Assembly (NCBI GenBank): GCA_002384765.1
Contig: DGBM01000329.1
Coordinates: 1-7,883 of the forward strand
DNA: 7,883 bases
DNA from: Demequinaceae bacterium UBA4004
Lineage (GTDB): Bacteria; Actinomycetota; Actinomycetes; Actinomycetales; Demequinaceae
Reading direction: 5' to 3'
The notes beneath the pieces are model-generated. The model was not told the DNA's origin. It ran no database searches and saw nothing but the letters and a program-made list of their open reading frames with translations. Shown here one piece after another: positions 1 through 6,194 of this stretch (position 1 is the stretch's first letter; each line of letters begins with the position of its first letter). Made by a program: the position numbers and the translations under genes.

Positions 1-84
1 GGCGCGACGGCGCGCGGTGCCATCTCGATCGCGTTCGACGTGAGCCGAGATAGCAGCCACAGAGTTGCGGTCGCGGAGCCCTAG
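1..84 (+). CDS. Possible C-terminal end of an upstream gene (partial)
   Basis: Frame 1 is open from the window edge to a TAG at 82-84 and would give the last 27 residues of a protein (ending RVAVAEP). The other two + frames hit stops by about position 51. Third codon positions are about 80% G/C, as expected for coding DNA in this genome. The stop lies about 20 bases before the -10 box of the rhodanese gene, a plausible spacing. The piece is too short to recognise any family. It could equally be non-coding upstream sequence, or overlap a gene starting on the opposite strand (an ATG exists at 23-21, -). Confidence 0.3.
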   Translation, partial: GATARGAISIAFDVSRDSSHRVAVAEP

Positions 85-104
85 CCGTGCGGGTTCCCCC
101 TGCC

Positions 105-110
105 TAGACT
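105..110 (+). promoter_or_regulatory. Probable -10 box of the rhodanese gene
   Basis: TAGACT fits the actinobacterial TAnnnT -10 pattern and would start transcription near 117, giving a leader of about 22 bases that contains the Shine-Dalgarno sequence. No convincing -35 hexamer is seen 16-19 bases upstream, so the call rests on the -10 alone. Confidence 0.4.
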
Positions 111-139
111 GTGCACACACTTAATCCGGAGGAGACTTC

Positions 140-562
140 ATGGCCGAGTACGAGGGCGACATCACACCCGAAGAGGCGTGGGAGATGATGCTGGACAATC
201 CCCAGGCCGTCCTGGTGGACGTGCGCACCGAGGCCGAGTGGCGTTTCGTCGGCGTACCGGACACCTCCGAGACCGGCCGGGAGCCCGTGTTCGTGGAGTG
301 GGTCAATTACCCCGAGGGTGCGCGCAACGCCAACTTTGTCGAGCAGTTGACCGAAGCCGGGATCGGCCAGGAGACCGGCGCACCGGTGATCTTCCTGTGT
401 CGCTCCGGACAGCGCAGTATTGGCGCCGCGATCGCCGCGACGGCCGCGGGGATGCGCCCCGCGTACAACGTCTTGGACGGTTTTGAGGGCGCTCCCGACC
501 AGGACGGTCACCGCGGCGTGCAGGGCTGGAAGGCCGCCGGCCTTCCGTGGCGTCAGGGGTAG
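140..562 (+). CDS. Single-domain rhodanese-like sulfurtransferase
   Basis: A 140-residue cytoplasmic protein made of one rhodanese domain and no signal peptide. The domain shows the conserved LVDVRTEAEW stretch (about residues 25-34) and the active-site loop CRSGQRS, with the persulfide-carrying cysteine at Cys87. The end reads GFEGAPDQDGHRG followed by GWKAAGLPW, characteristic of a small rhodanese subfamily that I recall lying beside O-succinylhomoserine sulfhydrylase genes in actinobacteria and alphaproteobacteria. It probably carries sulfane sulfur, perhaps for methionine or cysteine synthesis; the substrate is inferred. The ATG at 140 is chosen because GGAGGAG (128-134) lies five bases upstream. 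The gene is monocistronic here and ends at the hairpin terminator at 583-618. A metZ gene does occur on the same strand, but about 6.4 kb downstream, beyond the sugar genes. Confidence 0.93.
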   Translation: MAEYEGDITPEEAWEMMLDNPQAVLVDVRTEAEWRFVGVPDTSETGREPVFVEWVNYPEGARNANFVEQLTEAGIGQETGAPVIFLCRSGQRSIGAAIAATAAGMRPAYNVLDGFEGAPDQDGHRGVQGWKAAGLPWRQG

Positions 563-582
563 TGGCGAGCGCCGAACGCCAA

Positions 583-618
583 AGAAGGCCCCCACCGCGT
601 AAGCCGTGGGGGCCTTCT
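583..618. terminator. Bidirectional hairpin terminator between convergent genes
   Basis: A perfect 13-bp stem pairs 583-595 with 606-618 around a 10-base loop. It sits 20 bases after the rhodanese stop and 17 bases before the end of the sugar-binding-protein gene on the other strand. The stem is GC-rich. Its A/T ends give a short T-rich run on the - strand (TTCTTT) and a weaker one on the + strand. It most likely ends both convergent transcripts. Confidence 0.85.
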
Positions 619-635
619 GATGTTCCGGCGACTGC

Positions 636-1757
636 TTAGCCAGCGGTGAGGGGGCCGAGCGTGTCGTCGTTCGCGTAGACCTCAGCGGCGTTGGCCTGAG
701 TCACGATCTTCGGCGTCAGCAGGAACGCGGGCACGATCTTCACGCCGTTGTCGTACTGCTCGGTGTCGTTGATCGGGATCTCGCCACAGTTCTGCAACTC
801 GACGATCGAGGCGATCGTCTGGGCCACGAGTTCGCGGGTGTCCTTGTAGATCGTCGAGTACTGCTCTCCTGCGACGATCGACTTGACGGACTCCACTTCG
901 GAGTCCTGACCGGTGATGACCGGGGTGACCTTGCCGGCCTGGGCAACCGCGACGAGCGCGGCGCGTGCCAGGGTGTCGTTCGGCGACAGGATGCCGTCAA
1001 GCGCCACGTCGCCCGCGTAGAAGCCGGAGAGGACGGTGTCCATGCGCTTCTGCGCGTTCTCCGCCTTCCAGCCCTGCGTGGCGACCTGCTCGAACGTGGT
1101 CTGACCGGAGACGACCGTGAGCGTTCCGTCGTCGATCTTCGGCTGCAGGATGCTCATGGCACCCTCGAAGAACGGCATGGCGTTCGCATCGTCAGAGGAG
1201 CCAGCGATCAGTTCGATGTTGTAGGGACCGTCGCCAACACGCTCGGCGAGGCCTTCCAGCAGTGCCGTGCCCTGGAGCACACCGACCTGGTAGTTGTCGA
1301 AGGCGATGTACGCATCGACGGCTTCGGTGTTCTTCACCAAGCGGTCATATGCGATGACCGTCGCACCGGTTGCCTTTGCGGCCTCGAGCTGGGTACCCAG
1401 TTGCGAACCGTCAATGGCGCCGACAACGATGACCTTGGCGCCGGCCTCGACCATGGCGTCAATCTGGTTCTGCTGCTCGGTGACACCGCTGTTGCCGAAC
1501 TGCACGATCGGCTCAAAACCGGCGGCGGTGAGGCCGTCGTTGAAGAGCTGCTCCGCCAGAACCCAGTTCTCAGAGGTCTTCTGCGGCAGGGAAACGCCGA
1601 TCGTGGAGCCCTCGGGAATGCACAGTTCGGTACCGGAGGCCGTCGATCCAGTGGTCGAGTCGGTGGCCGGGTTGTCTACCCGGTCCGATGAGCAAGCGGT
1701 GAGCGCGAGAGTGCTCGCCGCCGCGAGGGCGATTAGCCCTGGAAGGGTCTTGCGCAT
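636..1757 (-). CDS. chvE: ChvE-like sugar-binding lipoprotein of a multiple-monosaccharide ABC importer
   Basis: A 373-residue extracellular binding protein of the periplasmic-binding-protein type I fold. The N-terminus has a short basic region, a hydrophobic core and the lipobox LTAC, giving a lipid-anchored Cys22. A Ser/Thr-rich linker (about 23-43) follows. Binding-fold signatures include YDR at 137-139, SPND at 258-261 and TGQD at 282-285, which line the sugar pocket in this family. VKSIVAGEQYSTIYKDTRELVAQT strongly resembles ChvE, which binds aldoses such as galactose, arabinose and glucose; the actual ligand here is unknown. Cys46 and Cys324 could form a disulfide. The ATG overlaps the permease stop by one base (TAATG), with AGGA just upstream, so translation is probably coupled. 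It is the last gene of the operon and ends at the terminator at 583-618. Confidence 0.93.
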   Translation of the reverse strand: MRKTLPGLIALAAASTLALTACSSDRVDNPATDSTTGSTASGTELCIPEGSTIGVSLPQKTSENWVLAEQLFNDGLTAAGFEPIVQFGNSGVTEQQNQIDAMVEAGAKVIVVGAIDGSQLGTQLEAAKATGATVIAYDRLVKNTEAVDAYIAFDNYQVGVLQGTALLEGLAERVGDGPYNIELIAGSSDDANAMPFFEGAMSILQPKIDDGTLTVVSGQTTFEQVATQGWKAENAQKRMDTVLSGFYAGDVALDGILSPNDTLARAALVAVAQAGKVTPVITGQDSEVESVKSIVAGEQYSTIYKDTRELVAQTIASIVELQNCGEIPINDTEQYDNGVKIVPAFLLTPKIVTQANAAEVYANDDTLGPLTAG

Positions 1758-3115
1758 TACGTCCTACCTTCTTTGTCTTGTGCATCCGCCGTTGGATGCT
1801 GTTCGTGGGCAGCAACGTTCGTGGGCTCCGCGCCTACGTTCGCCACTTCTGCAGTCCGTGAATCGACGTTGATGGGCGTCTCAGCCCCGTCGTCCACGGA
1901 ATCTTCTGGAGCAGGGCGGCTCCTAAAGAGGTGCCCGATGATCGACGGGCGGCCCTGCTGCTTGTTATAGACATCGAAAGCGACCGCCAGCAGAAGCACG
2001 AGACCCTTGATGATCTGCGTGCGGTCCGAGCCGACGCCCATGAGTTGAAGTCCGTTGTTGAGCGTCGCCATCACCAGGCCACCGATGATGGACCCGGTCA
2101 CCGTGCCGATGCCTCCGGAGACGGCCGCGCCGCCGATGAACACGGCCGCGATGGCGTCGAGCTCCCACATGTTCCCGTCGAAAGGTCCCGAGGCGGTGGA
2201 GCGGCCGATGAAGACCATTCCTGCGACGGCCGCCAGGATCGACATGTTCATCATCACGAAGAAGTACGTGCGCTTGGTGGAGACTCCGGACAGCGAGGCC
2301 GCCACTCGGTTGCCGCCGACGGCGAAGATGTGGCGTCCGATGACGGTGCGCTGCGTGAGCACGTGATACAGAATTACGAGGCCCACCAACAGCAGGCCGG
2401 GTACCGGGAATGACGTTCCCACGCGGCCAGATCCGAACAGGTACGTGATGTAGGCGATGACCAGGATCAGCAGACCCGCACGGGTACCGGCGATCCCGTA
2501 GCTCTGGGGCTGCGAGCCGATGCGAAGCGCCTTCTTGCGCAGCTTCCACTCGTGCCACACCACATACACGCCTGCGAGGATGCCGAGCAGGAGAGTCGAG
2601 TTGTTGAGCCCGGTGTTCGGCCCCCACTCCCCGAGGTAACCCGCGCCGATGAACTGAAACTCGTCAGGAACGGGAACGGAGTTCGACTTGCCGATGAACT
2701 GGTTGAGCCCGCGGAAGAGCATCATGCCCGCGAGCGTCGTGATGAAGCCGGGTATCCCCACATAGGCGACCCACCAGCCCTGCCAGGCACCGATCGCGGC
2801 GCCGACGAGGAGCCCGAGCAGCATTCCCGCCCACCACGGGATGCCCCAGTCGCGGATGGCCATCGCCACGATGATGCCCGTCACCGCAGCGACGGAACCC
2901 ACGGACAGGTCGATGTGCCCGACCACGATCACCATCACCATGCCGATAGCGAGGATCAGCACGTAGGAGTTGCCGTTGATCAGGTTCACCATGTTGGTCG
3001 GCGTCAGGACCTTGCCGTTGGTCATGATCTGGAAGAACAGGAGCAGCGCAACGAGCGCACCGAGCATCGTGAACTGGCGGACGTCTCCGCCGAACAGGCT
3101 TTTAAAGGATTTCAT
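1757..3115 (-). CDS. mmsB: Multiple-monosaccharide ABC transporter permease (CUT2/BPD_transp_2)
   Basis: A 452-residue inner-membrane protein that forms the sugar channel with the MmsA ATPase. About ten hydrophobic segments are visible, roughly at residues 15-33, 51-66, 72-88, 93-112, 123-137, 173-188, 212-228, 238-254, 284-303 and 340-381. Family signatures include GHIDLSVGS near 66-74 and the GGAAVSGGIGTVTGS loop near 328-342, the presumed contact with the ATPase. The membrane core ends near 385. After it comes an acidic, Ala/Glu/Asp-rich hydrophilic tail (about 398-452), making the protein some 50 residues longer than the roughly 400 I would expect. The ATG is preceded by GAAGGA nine bases upstream. 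The gene lies 31 bases after mmsA and overlaps the binding-protein start by one base. Confidence 0.93.
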   Translation of the reverse strand: MKSFKSLFGGDVRQFTMLGALVALLLFFQIMTNGKVLTPTNMVNLINGNSYVLILAIGMVMVIVVGHIDLSVGSVAAVTGIIVAMAIRDWGIPWWAGMLLGLLVGAAIGAWQGWWVAYVGIPGFITTLAGMMLFRGLNQFIGKSNSVPVPDEFQFIGAGYLGEWGPNTGLNNSTLLLGILAGVYVVWHEWKLRKKALRIGSQPQSYGIAGTRAGLLILVIAYITYLFGSGRVGTSFPVPGLLLVGLVILYHVLTQRTVIGRHIFAVGGNRVAASLSGVSTKRTYFFVMMNMSILAAVAGMVFIGRSTASGPFDGNMWELDAIAAVFIGGAAVSGGIGTVTGSIIGGLVMATLNNGLQLMGVGSDRTQIIKGLVLLLAVAFDVYNKQQGRPSIIGHLFRSRPAPEDSVDDGAETPINVDSRTAEVANVGAEPTNVAAHEQHPTADAQDKEGRT

Positions 3116-3146
3116 CGTTGATTTTCCTTCTGTGGGTCGAGGCCGG

Positions 3147-4691
3147 TCAGGCAGCGCTTGCGGTGGTGGTTGTCATGAGGCGCATCAACTTCTCTTGGTC
3201 AGCATCCGCGTGGTCGACGACACCGGAAATGCGTCCCTCACACACGGTGTAGATGCGGTCGCAGAGTCCGATGACCTCGGGAAGTTCAGACGAGATGACC
3301 ACGACACCCTTGCCTGCCTCGGCAAGCCTCTGGATGAGGCCGTAGATCTCGTACTTGGCCCCGACGTCGATGCCGCGGGTCGGCTCGTCGAGGATGAGGA
3401 TCTCTGGCTCCGTGAACATCCACTTGCCCAGGACCACCTTCTGCTGGTTGCCGCCCGAGAGCTTGTTGACACCCTCGTTGACGCTGGGGGTCTTGATGCG
3501 CAGCGACTCCCGGTACTCCTCTGCTGCGAGCAGTTCCGCGTCCTCGTCGATCATGGAGAGGCGGCTGATCTTGCGTAACCCCGCTGCAACGATCGTCTTG
3601 CGGATCGTGTCAAGGAGATTCATGCCCAGCGTCTTGCGATCCTCGGGTACGTAAGCGATGCCGTGCGCGATCGCGGACTGCACGGTGGGAATGGAGACAG
3701 CCTTGCCGTCGATGAAGATCTGTCCGGAGCGGTAAATCCCGTATGAGCGTCCGAAGACGGAGCGCGCCAGTTCGGTGCGCCCGGCGCCCATCACGCCGGC
3801 GAAGCCCACGATCTCGCCTCTGCGGACAAAGAAGTCAGAACCCTTGCACACCAAGCGACCCGCGACTTGAGGGTCCTCGACGGTCCATCCGCGTACCTCG
3901 AAGAACTTCTCGCCGATGACGGGCGTGTGCTCGGGGAAGCGGGATTCGAGCGACCGCCCGACCATGCCGCGAATGATGCGGTCCTCGTCGAGCGGTTCGT
4001 CCTCCACGTTCAGTGTCTCCACCTTGACGCCGTCGCGGATGATGGTCACGGCGTCGGCAATCTCTGCGATCTCATTGAGCTTGTGGCTGATCATGATGGA
4101 GGTCAGCCCGCGCTGCTTAAGTCCGCGCAGAAGGTTGAGGAGGTTCTCCGAGTCCTCCGCGTTGAGCGCGGACGTCGGCTCGTCGAGGATAAGAAGGCGC
4201 ACGTCCTTCGACAGCGCCTTGGCAATCTCGACCAGCTGCTGCTGACCGACGCCAAGCGCCTTGATCGGGAGGTTGGGGTCCACACGCAGTCCCACGCGCT
4301 CCAGCAAGTCAAGGGTGCGGATGTGCGCCTCGTCCCAGTCGATCAGGCCAGCGCGCTCCACCTCGTTGCCGAGGAAGATATTCTCCGTGACGGATAACTC
4401 CGGAATGAGCGCAAGTTCCTGGTGGATGATGACGATGCCAGCGTGCTCCGACGCCTTGAGGTCACGGAACTCGACGTGCTTACCTTCCAAGACGATCTGG
4501 CCCTCGTACGTGCCGTGGGGGTAGACGCCTGAAAGCACTTTCATCAGCGTTGACTTGCCGGCGCCGTTCTCTCCGCAGATGGCGTGGATGTCGCCGCGCC
4601 TCACAGCGATCGACACGTCATCCAGCGCCCTGACACCCGGGAACACCTTCGTGATATGGCGCATCTCAAGTGTTACATGCGTCTGTGCCAC
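3147..4691 (-). CDS. mmsA: Multiple-monosaccharide ABC transporter ATPase, two fused nucleotide-binding domains
   Basis: A CUT2-type ATPase of 514 residues from the GTG at 4691. The first domain has Walker A GENGAGKST (40-48), Q-loop Gln91, signature LGVGQQQ (146-152), Walker B LLILDEPT (166-173) and His203. The second has a degenerate Walker A, GVMGAGRT (299-306, Arg for Lys), then LSGGNQQ (411-417) and ILILDEPT (431-438). This asymmetry is normal for RbsA/XylG/GguA-like proteins. It powers sugar import through MmsB. The frame is open to a GTG at 4733 (528 residues), but that codon has no Shine-Dalgarno sequence. The GTG at 4691 has GGGAG five bases upstream and gives the usual family length and N-terminus, so I prefer it. 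First gene of the operon, read from the promoter at 4752-4780. Confidence 0.93.
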   Translation of the reverse strand: MAQTHVTLEMRHITKVFPGVRALDDVSIAVRRGDIHAICGENGAGKSTLMKVLSGVYPHGTYEGQIVLEGKHVEFRDLKASEHAGIVIIHQELALIPELSVTENIFLGNEVERAGLIDWDEAHIRTLDLLERVGLRVDPNLPIKALGVGQQQLVEIAKALSKDVRLLILDEPTSALNAEDSENLLNLLRGLKQRGLTSIMISHKLNEIAEIADAVTIIRDGVKVETLNVEDEPLDEDRIIRGMVGRSLESRFPEHTPVIGEKFFEVRGWTVEDPQVAGRLVCKGSDFFVRRGEIVGFAGVMGAGRTELARSVFGRSYGIYRSGQIFIDGKAVSIPTVQSAIAHGIAYVPEDRKTLGMNLLDTIRKTIVAAGLRKISRLSMIDEDAELLAAEEYRESLRIKTPSVNEGVNKLSGGNQQKVVLGKWMFTEPEILILDEPTRGIDVGAKYEIYGLIQRLAEAGKGVVVISSELPEVIGLCDRIYTVCEGRISGVVDHADADQEKLMRLMTTTTASAA

Positions 4692-4751
4692 GTCGTCTCC
4701 CAACGCCTCATCGAGCCCGGAGTAATGGTTCACGGTCTTGTACCGGTTCAG

Positions 4752-4780
4752 ACGCTATTCCCGACGATTATTGTCGTCAA
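4752..4780 (-). promoter_or_regulatory. Sigma70-type promoter of the mmsA-mmsB-chvE operon
   Basis: Read on the - strand, a -35 TTGACG (4780-4775) and a -10 TAGCGT (4757-4752) are separated by 17 bases, near-ideal for the housekeeping sigma factor. Transcription would begin near 4745, leaving a leader of about 54 bases before the preferred GTG at 4691. The surrounding DNA is clearly more A/T-rich than the genes. Confidence 0.65.
4763..4778. promoter_or_regulatory. Candidate operator inside the importer promoter
   Basis: GACGA-TTATTG-TCGTC is a perfect 5-bp inverted repeat with a 6-base centre. It overlaps the -35 hexamer and fills most of the spacer of the mmsA promoter, the position expected for a repressor that blocks RNA polymerase. 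The ROK protein encoded next door is the natural candidate. The short arms mean that chance cannot be excluded. Confidence 0.4.
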
Positions 4781-4794
4781 GTTTCGAACGCAAC

Positions 4795-4812
4795 TGTAAT
4801 CATTTCGTTACA
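4795..4812. promoter_or_regulatory. Candidate regulator site upstream of the importer promoter
   Basis: TGTAATCATTTCGTTACA has 5-bp inverted arms (TGTAA/TTACA) around eight bases. It is centred about 58 bases upstream of the predicted mmsA start point, a typical distance for an activator such as a CRP-like protein, although the half-site differs from the classical TGTGA. It lies in the A/T-rich part of the divergent region. Confidence 0.35.
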
Positions 4813-4876
4813 GGAAACAAAGAAAGTTCCGTCTAGAGGGTCACGTGGCGGCGCACGATTCTCCGCCTCAAACGCA

Positions 4877-4915
4877 TGCGATGGCGAGGCGCGGCCGCGA
4901 GCCGCTGCCATCGCA
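4877..4915. repeat. Strong stem-loop in the divergent intergenic region
   Basis: TGCGATGGC (4877-4885) and GCCATCGCA (4907-4915) form a perfect 9-bp outer stem. Inside it, GCGGC (4891-4895) and GCCGC (4901-4905) form a second 5-bp stem with a 5-base loop, leaving a 5-base/1-base internal bulge. No T-run follows on either strand, so it does not look like a factor-independent terminator. It could be an RNA structure in a longer regulator leader, or a protein-binding dyad. A competing 6-bp pairing (4864-4869 with 4886-4891) overlaps it. Role unknown. Confidence 0.5.
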
Positions 4916-4961
4916 CAGCATGGAATCGCAACTCAAACTCAAGCCTCCTAAACGATTCGCC

Positions 4962-4982
4962 TGGATTCGAGTGTCGAACCCA
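4962..4982. promoter_or_regulatory. Imperfect palindrome upstream of the ROK gene, candidate operator
   Basis: A 21-bp dyad centred at 4972 has the perfect core TTCGAGTGTCGAA (4966-4978), one mismatched pair and three further matching pairs. A direct GATTCG repeat (4954-4959 and 4964-4969) precedes it at ten-base, one-helical-turn spacing. TTCGAA also occurs at 4783-4788, next to the importer -35. This could be an autoregulatory ROK site. It lies 28 bases before the proposed -10 of the ROK gene, so it covers the -35 region. Confidence 0.4.
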
Positions 4983-5009
4983 ATGCTGGTGCGAGCGAGA
5001 CTCTCCGGG

Positions 5010-5015
5010 TACTCT
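5010..5015 (+). promoter_or_regulatory. Possible -10 box of a leaderless ROK transcript
   Basis: TACTCT fits TAnnnT and ends six bases before the GTG at 5022, so transcription would begin at or next to the start codon. The same geometry is seen at metZ. No good -35 hexamer is visible. Confidence 0.35.
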
Positions 5016-5021
5016 CATCCT

Positions 5022-6194
5022 GTGGCGGGACACGTGCTGTCGTCAGGGTCGCAGTCGGCACTGCGCGAGGCGAATAGCGCCCGTTTACTCGGGGCCGTTC
5101 GCCAATTCGGCGGCATCACACAGGTTGAGCTCGCCGAAGCCACCGGACTATCCCCCGCAACCGTCTCCACCATCGTCAAGCAATTGCTTCTCGCCGGAAT
5201 CGTCGAGACTCGGTCCACCACGCGCAGCGGGCGTCGAGCGCAGATGGTGACTCTCGCCCACAAATCCGGACTGCTCGTGGGCGCGCACATCGGAACCAGG
5301 GCGCTTCGGCTTGCAATCGCAGACTCCCGCTTCGAAATCCTCGCCGAGCGCACCCTTCCACTACCGTCCGACCATCGCCTCGACACCACCCTGGATCGCA
5401 CAGCATTGCTCGCCATGGAACTCGTCGACGGGCTCGGCTCCACGACATCTGAGATTCTCGGAGTCGGCATCGGCCTGCCGGCCCCCGTCGATCCGACCAC
5501 GGGAATGATCCTTGACCAAGGGCTCATGAGGGGCTGGGCCAACGTCGCCATCGCAGACGTGGTGAGTTCCCGCATCAACTCCCCCGTAGCCGTCGACAAC
5601 GACGCCAACCTCAGTGCACTCGGCGAAGCGCGCTTCGGTGCGGGGCGCGGCTTTCGCGACGTGCTCTACGTGTGGGCCTCGTACGGGACCGGCGCGGGGC
5701 TCATCATCGACGGCGAGATCCATCGCGGACCACGCGGCACTGCTGGGGAAATCGGCCACACGCTCGTCGACCCGCAGGGTCCCATCTGCCGATGCGGCAG
5801 CCGTGGCTGCCTCGACACTCTCGTGGGGGCACAAGCGCTCATCGACTCGCTCCGGATCAGCCGCGGTCCCATGTCGCTCAGCGACCTGCTTGAGTTCGCC
5901 TCCTCGGGAGACCCAGGCTGCCGACAAGTGGTCGCCGATGCGGGCGCCGCGATCGGCGTCGCCGTCGCGAACCTTGCGGTCGCCTTCAATCCCGAAGTCG
6001 TCTTGGTCGGCGGCGAACTCGCCCAAACAGACGTGATCTTTCTGGATCCGATCCGCGCCGCCGTGAACCACCGAGTCCTCATCTCCAGGGAAAACCCTCT
6101 CGAAGTGCGTCGGGGTGAGCTGGGGTCGCTCGCACCCGTCCAAGGAGCCCTCGCCATGGCGGCCGAACTCGCCCACGTTCCCGGAGGTCGATGA
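5022..6194 (+). CDS. ROK-family transcriptional repressor
   Basis: A 390-residue cytoplasmic regulator from the GTG at 5022. An N-terminal winged helix-turn-helix (about residues 20-75) carries TQVELAEATGLSPATVSTIV and an RSGRRA wing. The ROK sugar-kinase-like domain follows, with DNDAN (192-196), GEIGH (His246) and the zinc motif CRCGSRGC (Cys256, Cys258, Cys263). The usual DxGGT phosphate-binding motif is replaced by AHIGTR near 88-93, so it should sense sugar rather than phosphorylate it. It is divergent to the sugar importer and probably represses it, with sugar as inducer (inferred). The frame is open to another GTG at 4845, but the extra 59 residues are low-complexity and lack a Shine-Dalgarno sequence. 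The start is chosen because SSGSQSALREANSARLL resembles the normal ROK N-terminus and a -10 box fits a leaderless mRNA. The stop overlaps the next gene. Confidence 0.88.
   Translation: MAGHVLSSGSQSALREANSARLLGAVRQFGGITQVELAEATGLSPATVSTIVKQLLLAGIVETRSTTRSGRRAQMVTLAHKSGLLVGAHIGTRALRLAIADSRFEILAERTLPLPSDHRLDTTLDRTALLAMELVDGLGSTTSEILGVGIGLPAPVDPTTGMILDQGLMRGWANVAIADVVSSRINSPVAVDNDANLSALGEARFGAGRGFRDVLYVWASYGTGAGLIIDGEIHRGPRGTAGEIGHTLVDPQGPICRCGSRGCLDTLVGAQALIDSLRISRGPMSLSDLLEFASSGDPGCRQVVADAGAAIGVAVANLAVAFNPEVVLVGGELAQTDVIFLDPIRAAVNHRVLISRENPLEVRRGELGSLAPVQGALAMAAELAHVPGGR

Noticed and set aside
104..595. Open frame on the - strand opposite the rhodanese gene
   Set aside because: It overlaps a rhodanese with an intact active site and runs into the terminator stem.
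1294..1872. Long + strand open frame opposite the binding-protein gene
   Set aside because: It is antisense to a clear ChvE-like gene, has no recognisable domain, and arises from high-GC codon bias.
2552..3121. Long + strand open frame opposite the permease gene, rich in His and Asp
   Set aside because: The composition is that of a shadow of membrane-segment codons on the other strand; no domain and no good ribosome binding site.
3697..3798. Degenerate Walker A in the second MmsA domain as a sign of gene decay
   Set aside because: Arg in place of the Walker Lys in the second domain is normal for fused CUT2 ATPases such as RbsA and XylG.
3867..4397. Open frame opposite mmsA
   Set aside because: It lies wholly within the conserved ATPase coding sequence, in antisense.
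4877..4915. Stem-loop as a factor-independent terminator
   Set aside because: No T-run follows on either strand, and no upstream gene is oriented to need termination here.
4962..4982. TTCGA-containing dyad resembling a tRNA T-arm
   Set aside because: No acceptor, D or anticodon stems can be drawn around it on either strand; the loop is three bases, not seven.
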